From Punctularia strigosozonata HHB-11173 SS5 (Eukaryota; Basidiomycota; Agaricomycetes; Corticiales; Punctulariaceae), in NCBI RefSeq assembly GCF_000264995.1, contig NW_006767437.1:250441-314440 (forward strand): a DNA stretch of 64,000 nt, read 5' to 3'. The translations under genes and the position numbers were made by a program. Position 1 is the first letter of the stretch, and each line of letters begins with the position of its first letter. Positions 11,401 through 21,933 of the stretch are shown here, piece after piece. The notes beneath the pieces were generated by a model, which saw only the letters and a list, made by a program, of their open reading frames with translations, had not been told where the DNA came from and searched no databases.

Positions 11401-12385
11401 ATTAGCCAGAGAGCGTTCACAATGATGAAGGTTCGAGACGGCGTAAAGGGAGCCGATGAAGAGGGTGCCGAGGTAGCGGTTGCAGCCTGGTTAGTAGAGA
11501 TGTTCTGGAGCTGCCTAGATATATCGCCCAATATCTGGGCCGAAAGTTGGGTATTGTCTTGCTGCAATTGGGGATACACTTGCGATATAAAAGTCGTTAG
11601 GACGGCCGAGAAAAGGCCTGCCTGTGACGCAGACCATGTCAGAACAACCTTCGACTGGCGAACAGTTGCAACGCACAAATATGAGCAGCCCGTCAATGTC
11701 GGTGGTATAGGCTTCCACCATGGCGGTATCCTGTGCCATGACTCTTTCAAATATCGTCCCCCAGGTATCTTTAGCACCGCTCAAGGGGTCATCAATGCCT
11801 TGATAATGGGGTTGCGGCACGGGCATTGATACCTGGTTGCAACATCGATAAGTGAGCTGACCGATTGAGGAGAGAAGCCGTACGTCACCTTTGATGCGAT
11901 GTGATCTAGAGATGCTTGCGAGTCCGGGGGAACATCGGGTAGCACTTCCTCGTCCTAAATCATCGTCACGATACGGCTCGCCCTGTGCATGTATTCTGAT
12001 CGCGTACCTCCGGGGGACTTGTTGGGATCCACGGCCCGTTCAGGCTGTTCCTTATATACGAACGGTCATCGTTCGGAGGGGGGGTTTCAAACTAAGGCAT
12101 TGGTGAGGCGATGAGCCAGGTTTCCTGGAAATCTGGACGAACTGGTCTGGTCTGAGTCGTTTCGTCCGGCTGCGCCTCAGAGGGGGTATTGGAGCGAATC
12201 ATTCCCGTATCTTCTGCCTGGTCGCCTCGCGGGCCTTCGAGCATGATAAGAAAGTTAGGGGGAATCGGAGAAGGATCGGGATGCTGACGTTCGCTCTCTT
12301 CGTCCCGGACGTGATTCGGTGGACTCGGGGGGCGGCTCGGATGCTGAACATCGACGTTGACCTCGGTGTCTTCAACCTGGTTCAT
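8448..12385 (-). CDS. DUF6535 multi-pass membrane protein, copy 2, with repeat-rich C-terminal tail
   Basis: Tandem paralogue of the gene at 4.6-7.7 kb. Exon 1 begins at 12385 with an acidic/Pro-rich stretch. The next exon has QDTAMVEAYTTDIDGLLIF, an intron inside the DUF6535 motif at the same place as in copy 1, then AGLFSAVLTTFISQVYPQLQ. Membrane segments are FIIVNALWLMSLLSALAPVL, TALPALLQLSLVLFFAGLIV and VVSAAVGAIMFCVVAVLVLP. The soluble region (HTWDRRDSEVPSMQG, CPYRSPLAW) parallels copy 1 down to VFWKNGLLPKRVV-like residues near 9190. A further intron with acceptor near 9138 joins a tail absent from copy 1: Pro/Gly/Ala repeats, then heptads of the form xxRSTxx, ending at 8448. Function unknown. 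Confidence 0.83.
8519..8590 (-). repeat. 21-nt tandem repeat in the DUF6535 copy 2 tail
   Basis: On the plus strand the unit GCCGTGGATCGTACTGAAG recurs with small changes every 21 nt about three times. On the coding strand this gives a seven-residue repeat (PRSTAPS, VRSTTAS, IRSTAPS). The period is a multiple of three, so copy-number changes keep the frame. Confidence 0.75.
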
Positions 12386-13713
12386 GATGGGGGAGGCGAA
12401 GCGGACTCGAAGCAGCCGTTACTCCACGGCGGGAGTTAATGTAGGCTGCAGAATGCGGGATAATGCCTTCGCATGAATGATGGAGGCAAAATGGTGACCA
12501 CACCGAAGCCAACGCGACGTGTGAACAAGACCGCAGGGCGACAGCATTTTGTAAGGAATGCATGGCCCTCGTTCCAGCCTGGCGAATCCGCCATCAGGTG
12601 CATGCTTAGTGTCGCGCGCGTCGAGGAGATCGACAGCCTCTTGCTGCATGGTCTACGAGAGCGTTGAGGCATGCCAGAGCAGAAATCCCGCTTGGAGGAA
12701 ACAGAATCGATGCCAGTGAGGTGGTTTGTGGGTCCAGGGCTGATGGCGAAATTCTGTGGGTCCACGGAGCGGGAAAGACCCTGAAGTGACCGGAAGATGA
12801 ACAAAGCCTCCCTCGGATTGCGCGTAATCGCCGCCCGTCTCATCTCCCACGTCAAAACTCAGCCTTTGTCTCCGCGAGTATATGCAACGCTCCAAGCCTC
12901 TATGCTGTCCCTGCTATCGCCTTCATCCTGGCCAGGAAAAGCTGTCAAGGCGGCAGAAAAGGGCGAGGTGCGCGTTTTACGTCGCTGGGGTTGTATGGCG
13001 GATCGAGACAACTACTGATACACCCCAACAATCATATGTTCCCTCTGTTTTTCCCCCGAGAAGTCCAGGACGGACGGTGAAGCAGAAGGTGTAGCAAATG
13101 ACATTACACGGTGTTCAAGTACAGTAACGAGTGAACGAGGCACTGATAAAGGGCACGCATCGACGCCGTACACTGTGGAAACCAGTGGCAAATGAACAGA
13201 AATATATACACTACAAAGATAGACGAAAGGAAGGATTACAGAGGCGGGACAACAAATGAAGATAAGATAGACGGCCGCGCGGTTTAGGCGACGACCACCC
13301 GCCGGGGATGATCATATAGCGAATATATGCAATGATAGAGGAGGCGTACAGTCAAGAGCAAAATGGGGGACAGACGGAAGGGGGGAGGGGGGGGAGGGGG
13401 CGCGAGCAACGAAACAAAGAGCGAGAGCGAGAGTGGGTACGTGGTCGATGCCGTCACTGAGCGGGGCACTTGGCGCAGCGCGAAGGAGAGGGAAAGTCAT
13501 GGATGGAGGCGCATAGATAGCTATAGAACAAGCATAGGTCCCTGTCCTGGGGAGTAATAGATGCCGATAGATATAGGCAGCGGGCACGTTGACCGTCCGA
13601 CTACGCATGCGCATAGTCGGCGAGACGGGATTTTGGGTGTCGGGGAAGCATGAAGTCGAGGCATATGGTGGCTGAATCGTATCGCGAGGATCAATGTCTA
13701 TGAGCTGAGCATT
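12386..13713. other. Intergenic region with duplicated block and G-rich run
   Basis: About 1.3 kb between DUF6535 copy 2 and the 3' end of the GATA-factor gene. The part at 12430-12760 matches the 5' flank of copy 1. The part at 13000-13713 is probably the 3' UTR of the GATA gene and contains a G-rich run at 13380-13400. No convincing protein is encoded. Confidence 0.5.
13380..13400 (+). other. G-rich run, potential G-quadruplex
   Basis: Plus-strand G runs of 5 to 9 interrupted by single A residues. The C-rich strand would be in the 3' UTR of the minus-strand GATA gene. Structure is inferred from composition only. Confidence 0.5.
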
Positions 13714-16455
13714 CTAATCTCGAGGCCCCTGCGGAGCTCCAGCCTCCATGACGGGCCACACCGGCTCGCGTCTATCGTTATCCTGCCTCGCATTGAGCGC
13801 CAATGGCATCGACATCGGCGCCGCAGAACTTGAACTCATCCGCGCGAGCGCCTGCTGCTGTTGCTGCTGATGTTCTCCCATCCGAGCCAGGGCTTGCTGC
13901 TGCTGGTGATCGGGCGAGACCCTCGGCATCTGCTGCGACTGCTGCTGTTGCGGGTGGTGCATCCCCATTTGCGGGAGAGACTGCTGCGCTTGGCTCTGGG
14001 ACGTGTAGACTTGTGAGCCGACGCCCCTCATCTCGTCCATGCCGCGTTTCAGCCCGAGCATCATCCGATCGGTCTTCTCCAACATCTCCTCCAACTTTCG
14101 CTTCTGTTCCGACAGCTCGAAGTAATGCCTCTCCATCTCCACAACACTCGGTACTCCGGAATGCATGCCACCCATCATATGATGCGGGGGAGACCTCGAG
14201 CGACCCATGGCGGGACTGGGCACGCGACCACCATAGAAGCCTGGCACAGGAGGGAGGCCGAACTGGGGTCCAGCACCACCTGCCATTGCACCCATAGGTG
14301 AGTCCGTGCGGCTGGGAACAGACCCAGAACGCATATAGCTGGATGGCCCACCAATTCCAATGCCACTATACATGCCCCCAACGCCAGCCGCGAGGGCGGC
14401 ATTCAAGGGCGGGAGATCGAATCCATACCCGCCCCCATGAGGACCCGGCGAGGGTTGATGGAACATGCCAGCATTGCGCTGTGACCAAGGATGGTCAGCA
14501 AGGGCAGACGTACCAAACACAAAACTACTAACCAGGCGCTGCTCAGTAGTTGAAGGGGATGAGCGGGCAGCCCGACGCCTTCCATAATCATCGTCATCCT
14601 CGTCCATGTCATCGTCATCTTCGATCTCTGCCTGCCTAGTCGCACCCCTTCGCGGCCTCATACCGGACCGTCCCACGGGCTCCATAGGTCGCGACCTCCT
14701 GGCGCGTTTTCTCTTGGGTTGTACCTCCCGGTCATCCTCGTCGTCATCCTCGTCGTCTCCTGAACGATCGTGGCCACGGCCAACAGAAACGAGAGCTTCG
14801 GCGGCGGCTTGGTCCGTCATACGATCCCGTTCTCCCTGTGCACCCGCGGCCGCAGGCACACGCTTCCGTCGCTTAATAACCGCTTTTTTCATAGAGTTGG
14901 GCCTATGAGTGCCGTGGAGCTTGAAGTAAAGACCTGCGCAAGGTGATGGGTGAGCACAGCGTCCAACACGTCGAAAACCATGGGGAACGGCAAGGGGATC
15001 CGTGTGAGTAATCTGATTAGATACAATGTCGAGGACGTGCAAATCATCGCACGGGCCCGCGCGCAACCGAGGAGCCGTTTGTGGAATGACCACATGGACC
15101 ACATGCACGACGCTCGGTTAATTCCGGGAACGCGAAAAGTGGAGCCTTCGCGTCCCGACTACTGAAAAGACACTCACCGCACGCGTTGCAGATGTTGTTT
15201 CCGACGTCATCGCGCCTCCATAGCGGCGTCGTGCTTGTACCACAGTTCGCGCAGCTGAGAGCGCCTACGGCGCCTTTGCCGGCAGCGCGCGCATTTTTCT
15301 GCTGACTTGCGCTAGGCGCCTCCGCTTCGGCTTCGCTCGCAGACTGGGCGTTCTGAGCGACCTTGTTAGGAGATTCCTCGCCCTGCTCTGCAAGACGCGC
15401 GTTCAGCGCGTTGTTGTACGTCGGGCAGCCGGAGCACGCCTTGGAACCGCCGGTGCCGTCGCATCGACCGTCCCCAGGACAGGTCCCGTGGCTTTGCGCC
15501 GGATCCTCGGCGGGCACAGGAGGTAATTTACCGTTCATGGCGTTCGCGTCCGTCGAGGACTTGTGCTGCTGTTGCGTGGCTTGGGAGGGGGAGACAGGCG
15601 ACATCTGCCGCAGGGAGCTACCGGTGACCGGGGCTGATGTAGCCGAGGAGCTCGTAGAGTCCCCTTTGTTCGGTGGGAGAGAGGGGGTGGATGTACGACT
15701 GAGGGACGAGGGTCTTGGCACGCGTCGCGACTTGAGATAAAGGCCTGCACATCATCACAAAGTGAGATGAAACGAAGGTATGGTCAGCTACTGGAAGCAT
15801 GGACGGGTCGATAGTTGCGAGGAGATGGAGATTCGGCACGCAATCTGAGCGAGGTGATCCGCCGTTTTCGCCCAATAACAGACCCGGAATCGATCGAACA
15901 TGCAGAGGCAACCCGATAGACAGGCGATAGCCTCGCCATGGACGCGCGTTCAAGGTTCGATGTTGCGGTCTGGTCGAGCGAAACGGGGCGGATAACACGC
16001 ATCTGCGTGGTCCCCTTGAGGGACACGTGGCGGGCCAACCAGTGCAGGGTTCCAAATACCGAGGGCGCGCAAGGGGTTGGCTGATGGGACTCACCGCAGG
16101 CGTTGCATATCGACTTGCCCTCGGCGTCGCGTCGCCAGAGTGGGGTTGTCGTCGTCCCGCAATTCGTGCAGGAAGGCGTCACCGGTGCGGTGCTCGTCGG
16201 GTCGGGGGTCGGATTTGACGCGGGAGCGGACGCGGTTGGTGAGGCCGGCGCGTTGTCGTCGGTTCTATCTGCGTCGGGGGGTGGTCGCTCCTCCCTGGGT
16301 GTGTCCTGCCTGGGATGCGGTTGTGGTTGGATGCGCGGGGGGGACGGCTGCTTGTCTTGGTCGAAGCGGGCGGGGTGGTCTGGGAACTGCATCTTCCCGA
16401 TGGCCGCGAGGGGCGTGGAGGGCGATATGCCGTTGAATATCGCGACGGGAGACAT
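13714..16455 (-). CDS. Two-finger GATA repressor of siderophore/iron uptake (SRE/Urbs1/SreA type)
   Basis: DNA-binding repressor that shuts down siderophore and iron uptake genes when iron is plentiful. Exons 16455-16095, 15744-15178 and 14933-13714 sum to 2148 nt (715 residues). Finger 1 is CTNCGTTTTPLWRRDAEG then CNACG; finger 2 is CANCGTSTTPLWRRDDVG then CNACG. Both are Cx2C-x18-Cx2C. Between them lies the four-Cys region C-x5-C-x8-C-x2-C (starting CPGDGRC), the hallmark of the iron-sensing SRE/Urbs1/Fep1 subfamily. After finger 2 come MKKAVIKRRKR and QPKRKRARRSRP (nuclear signals), acidic runs, Gln-rich stretches and a C-terminal coiled coil (RHYFELSEQKRKLEEMLEKT). Both introns interrupt the two fingers at the same codon and phase, right after CNAC. 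Subfamily confidence is high; target genes are not in this window. Confidence 0.93.
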
Positions 16456-17045
16456 GGTGGAGGGGAAGGAGAGGCGGAGGCGGACGGTGGTGGTCGCCGC
16501 TCGGAGAGGGGCAAGATGAGATTGCACCAGACGGGGTCGAGGCGAGGTGGAATTACGTGACCCGGCTCTGATAACGGTCGGAGTCAATTCCCGCCCAATC
16601 AGGCGCCGCCAATTTGCGGCGGTCCCCTCCCATCTTTCGCCTCCATCTCCTCCTTTTGCACCGCTCAAACGGCCCCAGCCCGGCCAGATTATTTCGGACG
16701 CGGGCGGCTGATGCATATCAGCATACGCCCTCAACGTTGCCCCCAGAAAGCCTCAGCATTCGTCCAGATCAGGGTTTCTCCGTAGCCGATAAGATTACCT
16801 GCTGGCGATGGGAAGCTCCGATCATCGCTTCGCAACCAACTCCGTTTCCATATCAGTCTCACGCAGCCGCAGTGGGTCTCAGACTCCGTCTGTCCGCCGC
16901 GGACGACAAACACGAAATTTGCACGGGTAGTACAGGGCAAGCCATGAGGTGGCATGGGTCATGGATTTTGGGCATGCAGGCGTGGGCGATGTACCATAGA
17001 CAACAACACAGCGGTAGCGTAAAGAAGCGAGAACGTAGGAGTGAT
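16456..17045. promoter_or_regulatory. Upstream region of the GATA repressor, with one GATA site
   Basis: About 590 bp between the GATA-factor start and the eL37 stop, both minus strand. It contains CGATAAG at 16787-16793, matching the HGATAR core bound by this factor class. A single site is weak evidence for autoregulation. Confidence 0.35.
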
Positions 17046-17987
17046 TTACGCCTCGGTAGATTTCGAAACCTTCTTCTTTGCCACCGTGTTCTCCCTGCGG
17101 GAGAATCGACGTCAGCCCGATGGTACAAGGGCGGCAGGAGGAAGACACGTTGCGACGGCATGGCTCTGCGCTTAGCGGAGCCGCCGTCATGAAGATCAGA
17201 CGTTACACCCACCTGAAGCCGTTCTTGAACCGCCGGGAGACCTCCTTGAGGTACCTCATGCGTCCAGTGCCGGTGGTCTTTCGGCGCTTCGCCTTCTGGC
17301 CCCACTCGTACGACCGGAGTTTGGCGGAGGGGTATCCGCACTGAGCGCACTCTGTGGGCAGAGTGTCAGACACCCCTTCGGGAGGCGAAGCAGCGCTCTC
17401 CGTCCAAGACGCAAGACCTTGACACTCACCCTTGTGCTGCCTGTGGAAGGCACGGCGGCCGCAACGCCGGCAGAGTGTATGCGACTTTGTGTGGCGCTTA
17501 CTACGGGTAAACAGTTAGGAAGGAGCGACGCGGGTGTCCTGGAGCGATCGAACTTACCCGAAGGACGAGGTACCTATTCATGGCGCAGATTCGTCCATTA
17601 TAATTTTCGGAATGTTCGACCAGCACAATCAGAGGGAGTGCCAGGAAGAAACGCAGCAGAACACAGGATAATCGGGTGTTACGATGAGTCCTGGAAGTAT
17701 GCCAGACGCGCAGCAGGAACGAACCTTTGGTCTATAAAACAAGCAAGTTGTCAGTCAAATGTTCCGACATAGCAACCCCCAATGCTGCTGGAGCCATAGT
17801 CCAACATCCCAGAATCTCCACTGGTCCCCCCGATGTCAGACCCGACCGACCATTCTCCGTCATCCATCCTTCAGTCCTGCAATCCATCACTTCCGACTCC
17901 TCCTTCGCTTGCAAAAGTCCTCGATGCACTCCTTCCGCATCGTACAGGGCTCCAGCAGCATTTCAGCACAGGTTGAGAGCTCACCAT
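17046..17987 (-). CDS. RPL37: 60S ribosomal protein eL37 (RPL37)
   Basis: Small zinc-binding protein of the large ribosomal subunit. Proposed exons are 17987-17985 (ATG alone), 17731-17725 (7 nt), 17573-17558 (16 nt), 17500-17430, 17351-17213 and 17094-17046. They sum to 285 nt, giving 94 residues, the usual eL37 length. Conserved blocks are [45 protein letters not shown] and [20 protein letters not shown]. The four zinc Cys (two Cx2C pairs) are present. The end [10 protein letters not shown] is typical. The start is chosen because ATG is followed directly by a strong GTGAGC donor. The last three exons are certain. The ATG-only exon and the 7-nt exon are inferred from family sequence and frame. 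Confidence 0.88.
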
Positions 17988-18697
17988 CTCGCCGTCTTGA
18001 AGGGATCGTAGGGTTTTGACGTCCGAAAAGGGAAGGCACGGATGGACTTTGGCCAAAGGCACGTGATCTGGAGTTGAAGGTTTCGGCGCTCCTTTCTCTC
18101 TACTTTTCAGTGTCTATACCCTCTACTCGGGTTCGCCTTCAAGATTATAAAGATGTTCGATGAGGATGATTCATACGCTGTATTGAGTCTCTGCTTGTCC
18201 CGATGCAAATGCCTTGCTCTGTAACGTTCATCAACATCTGCCATCGCATTAGTATGCCCTCATTGACGGACGTCGGTGATACAATGTTAATTGACATTGT
18301 GCACACGCATAAACGTTCCAAGTTGGTTGGTGCGCGCAGTGACATGGCAGCAAACTCTGCAGACGACAGGAACAGGCATCAATCGATGCCCCTACGCTGT
18401 AAGGCGTATTGTTGCGTGAACATTATTACCTCCGCAGTAAGTAACACTCCTCAAGATAATGTGCACGGCATCCGTACCGGAACAAAGAGACCCCATGTTC
18501 ATATATAGCAAACGGAGAATCAGGGTTCCAAGCGAGGAAAAGCGTGTTTGTCTGCCCCTTAACAGCGATCGTATAGTACAACAGCAATGAGAAGCCCGTT
18601 GGCGAATAACGAACAGGCCTAGTGCATAGGCATAATATGTTCACCGTTATACTTATCCCAATATGTCGAAACCATCGTCCATTTCGTCCGGTCGTGA
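17988..18697. other. Intergenic: eL37 promoter and OPI1 3' flank
   Basis: About 710 bp. The left part is the promoter of eL37. The right part, 18100-18697, shows no coding signal and is presumably the OPI1 3' UTR. Confidence 0.5.
18009..18065 (-). promoter_or_regulatory. Candidate ribosomal-protein promoter elements for eL37
   Basis: Just upstream of the proposed eL37 start are AAAACCCTA on the minus strand (18017-18009) and a palindromic CACGTG (18060-18065). AACCCTA-like and CACGTG boxes are recurrent in fungal ribosomal-protein promoters; use here is inferred from position only. Confidence 0.35.
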
Positions 18698-21275
18698 TTA
18701 GCCGCCTCCTTCGGCCTTCGCGTTTCCGTCCTCGTCCATCGCGTCGCCCTCGCGTGCTCTTTCCGCGATATCAGGTAATGATCCCGACGCCATCCTCGGA
18801 GTCACCGTCGCGGAGCGTATGCGAAGCTCGCTCAGCCTCTCCACTTCGTCCACGGGTAGGTGGTGCAACACGTCTCCTTGGTTCATCATGGACGGTTGCG
18901 TTCCCGCGAGATGGATTGCGTCGAGAGGAGGCAAGTGCATGCTCGCACCACTGCCCGGTATGGGCGGCATATCATCCGGATGATTCGCCTCTTGTGTCCC
19001 TTGACCAGGCTGCTGACGTTGAATGCCAACGGCACGCATTCGTTCAATCCAGCTGGTGGCGTATTGATCAGTATGATTATAAGGGAATGGGCAAAAGAAA
19101 CGTACGTATCCGCCTTATCCAAGCTGTCCTTGACAACTCCGGTCACACTTCTCATCATGTCCAAGCTCTCTGTAGCCAGCGACAAGATTTTCTGCGCGGC
19201 GTGCGTAGCCTGCGACACCGGCACTGCCGCAAAGCTGCCCTCTCCCCCTTCTCTGCCTTCCGTAGCGCCGTCCGCACTCCCGGCCAACCTTGACGGCCCT
19301 GCACCAGGCGTTGATGATGACGCCGCCTCAGCCAGCACCTCTAGACTTGGCATCTGCATTTGTCCGACTCCCCGGTTCATCGAGGTGAGGTCTGTTGCGC
19401 TGCTCACTCTGGAGTGCAGTGGACTAGACGGCGCAGTGGACGTCGGTGACGTCGGCCGTGAGTACGGAGTTGTCAATCCATGACGAGCTGCATGTGCAGT
19501 GGATCGCGACGTGGGCGGAGACGTCTTAGACGACCCCGACACCTCGTGCCCATGTGGGTGCACACCGTGTCGTGCAGGGCGCGAGGTAGCTGGACCGCCG
19601 CTCCCGCCTGCTGCGCGTGCCCAGCGTTGAGGAAGAGTCAATATGAAGCCTCTGACCTAGTAGATATGCAAGAATTAAACGGTCAGAAAACAAAAAACCG
19701 AGGAGATAAACTGGGAGACGTGATACGTACCCGACTACGCGCAGGCTCGGGCAGAGCCCCGCCACCATACTTGCTGACCACGTCGACCGCTTGGCGGATA
19801 GTGCTCACCAGGTCGCGTTTGACGCTGTTCAGAGTGCGCATATGTTCGGGCGAAACGGTCTATAGTGGATGGTGAGTATTGATCTGCGAATATAGGATAC
19901 CGGCTAAGGCTACCTCGTTGCCGCCAACCCGGTTTTGGAGCGAGGCCATGAACTCGCGAAGGACCAGTATTTGCGCGTCAATGTGGGCAGTTGCATACTG
20001 GGAACAAGAATGTACGTCAACCAGACAAACTCTTGAAGGAGATGCTCGCTTACCCCTAACCAGCTGAGCGCGTACCTCAACCGCCTCAAGTTGTCATCCG
20101 ACACGGTGACGGCTGTACCGATGCCACCCGCTTCGAGCAGAACGGTGTGCCACAGAGGTCGAGGAGCCACCTCTCTTGAACCGTTAGCTTCGCTCGGCGA
20201 GGCTGTTGGAGATGCTGAATCTGTTGAAAGAGATTGCATCTGATGTGATGCAGATGCGTCGTCTGGATGCCCTTCTGTTAAATGGAAATGCATTTGTAAG
20301 GTAATGAAGACTCGTACCCTGTCCCGAAGCAATATGTAAACCGAGCCCCTCCTCCCGATCTGGGCCCTTGCTGCCCCTTTCAACTGTCGCATCCCCACCT
20401 CTCTCAACAGACAGTTCTCTTTCGTCGTTTCGACTACTGGACTGATGGTCCAGTGTGGGGCGCTGCTCTTGAGAGGATGATGCTCTTCGGCTATAGCCTA
20501 GCCTGTTTATCACCGGGCGCGAAATGGTCGAGATCGAGGACTCGACGATCCCAGCACCATACTGGTGATAATCAGCATCGATAACTCGTCATGGCGCTGG
20601 GATACCAGCTCACATTAACGATGCGGGATGATGCTTTGCCGTGCTCGTACGCCCTAAGCGCTGAGTTAACAATGGGGATGCTGGAGACTCTGGCGAGATA
20701 ATCCGCGTTTTGTCCGTGCCCGTTGCTTGGCGTCTGATGCATTGGACGATCAGGGGTATAATCAAGCGATATGTTGGAGGCGGCTGCTTGGTCGAAGATA
20801 TAGGTGTTTGAGGACTGCAGAGGCGTGGGCAAAGATGATGCCGTCGGCGAGCTGAACGAGGATGAGGCTAAAGACAGCGCGGGGGTGGTGTATGACGACG
20901 ATGCTGGCTTCGTAACTTCATCAAGGACAGGTTTAGACGCGCCAGCACGTTCGGGTGAGGATATGCGGCGGTGTTTCCGTTTGGGCGAGCGGGATCGCGA
21001 GGGGGGCATAACGAGAGAACCGCGTGGGCATCGAATCGCAGTACGACCGTTATAGCAGAATACAACAGTGACGCAGGAGAAACATATGGAGAAGAATCCG
21101 TTGCGCTCAGCCAATGGTTTACGTTGGGGCAAAACGCAAAATCGTACTCACCATCGTGTTCCGCCTCTCGTGTACTGGGTTTTCCGTCCACGCTCCTCGT
21201 CGCGCCGCGGGTGCGCATGTCGCCCAGAGCGCGCACGGCGATGCGCACACTTTCGTCTGCGTCGTCGAGCGACAT
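18698..21275 (-). CDS. OPI1: Opi1-family transcriptional repressor of phospholipid synthesis
   Basis: Opi1 links ER phosphatidic acid levels to repression of inositol and phospholipid genes in yeast. Start at 21275: MSLDDADESVRIAVRALGDM, a typical family N-terminus. A basic segment follows (RSRSPKRKHRRISSPER), then YLARVSSIPIVNSALRAYEH, the conserved Opi1 block. Next is a region with SDDNLRRLRYALSWL and later LPEPARSRVRGFILTLPQR plus WARAAGG, which is the core Opi1 domain. The remaining tail is Ser/Pro-rich with ATESLDMMRSVTGVVKDSLD, a helical segment near the end, and a stop at 18698 after a Gly-rich GGG end. At least six introns are needed. The family is clear; whether it regulates inositol genes in basidiomycetes is inference. 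Confidence 0.9.
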
Positions 21276-21642
21276 CTTGCAATAATGATGACTATGTGAG
21301 TTTAGTGAGGCGCAGGGACCGAGATGAACGGGAGGTGCTATCGTAACGTTGGGGTGAATGGATGTTTTCACGTGAAAACTTGAGCACGCGGAGCATGTGA
21401 AAAACAGTGCCCAATCTTATCTTATCGCAGTCCACAAGCCTAGATCGTTCAACGTTCAGTAGTGGTAGCGTACGAACAGCACGATGTACATGAGGATACG
21501 AAGAAGACGTAAGTATACAATCAGCCATGCCAAGACTCCATATGAGTTCACACGTTTCCCCAAGTGCGCAGATCAAGCAGCGGTGTTAATCTGCAAGCCG
21601 TACGAAGTCATCAATATTTGCACGAGCACAAGAGCAGTGAAA
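21276..21642. other. Intergenic between OPI1 start and the small secreted-protein candidate
   Basis: About 370 bp upstream of OPI1, presumably its promoter. No coding or RNA signal seen. Confidence 0.45.
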
Positions 21643-21933
21643 TCAAGAGCTTACAGCCGACGTAGTGGCGGTTGCCGGAGCAGTGGCCGTAGAGGAGCAG
21701 AATGTCTGCAATTCATGATGATGAGATGAGGTCCACATGCATCGCAAGCTACTCACGGGACAGCCACTGGGGTTGATGGTGCAAGTCGAGCAACCGAAGC
21801 AGGGGGAATACGGGCCTATTTGGCGGGCAGATAGAGAGCTCATAGAGAGCTCCTGTGCAGCTGATGGTCCAGATGCGTGAGTAGCGCCGATTACTGTAGC
21901 GAAGACCGCAACAACGAGGTGGACGTTGCGTAT
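21643..21933 (-). CDS. Candidate small secreted cysteine-rich protein, expected start reads ATA
   Basis: Two exons: 21933 to about 21770, then a short one ending at 21643, joined by a GTGAGT...CAG intron. The encoded ~77 residues begin RNVHLVVAVFATVIGATHAS, which looks like a signal peptide. A Cys-rich core follows (C-x2-C-x2-C-x6-C-x3-C) and an Ala/Thr tail ending SAVSS. The codon just before RNVHL is ATA (21933-21931), not ATG; the first in-frame ATG comes after the signal-like segment, and a stop lies upstream. Either the start codon was lost, or a short upstream exon supplies it, or a non-AUG start is used. No family recognised. Small secreted proteins of this size are common in basidiomycetes. 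Confidence 0.45.
   Translation of the reverse strand: MRNVHLVVAVFATVIGATHASGPSAAQELSMSSLSARQIGPYSPCFGCSTCTINPSGCPVSSLRCMWTSSHHHELQTFCSSTATAPATATTSAVSS

Noticed and set aside
12742-12786. Plus-strand ILWVHGAGKT, resembling a NACHT P-loop
   Set aside because: The spacing is wrong for G-x4-GK(S/T), a stop follows two codons later, and the surrounding DNA is not coding on that strand.
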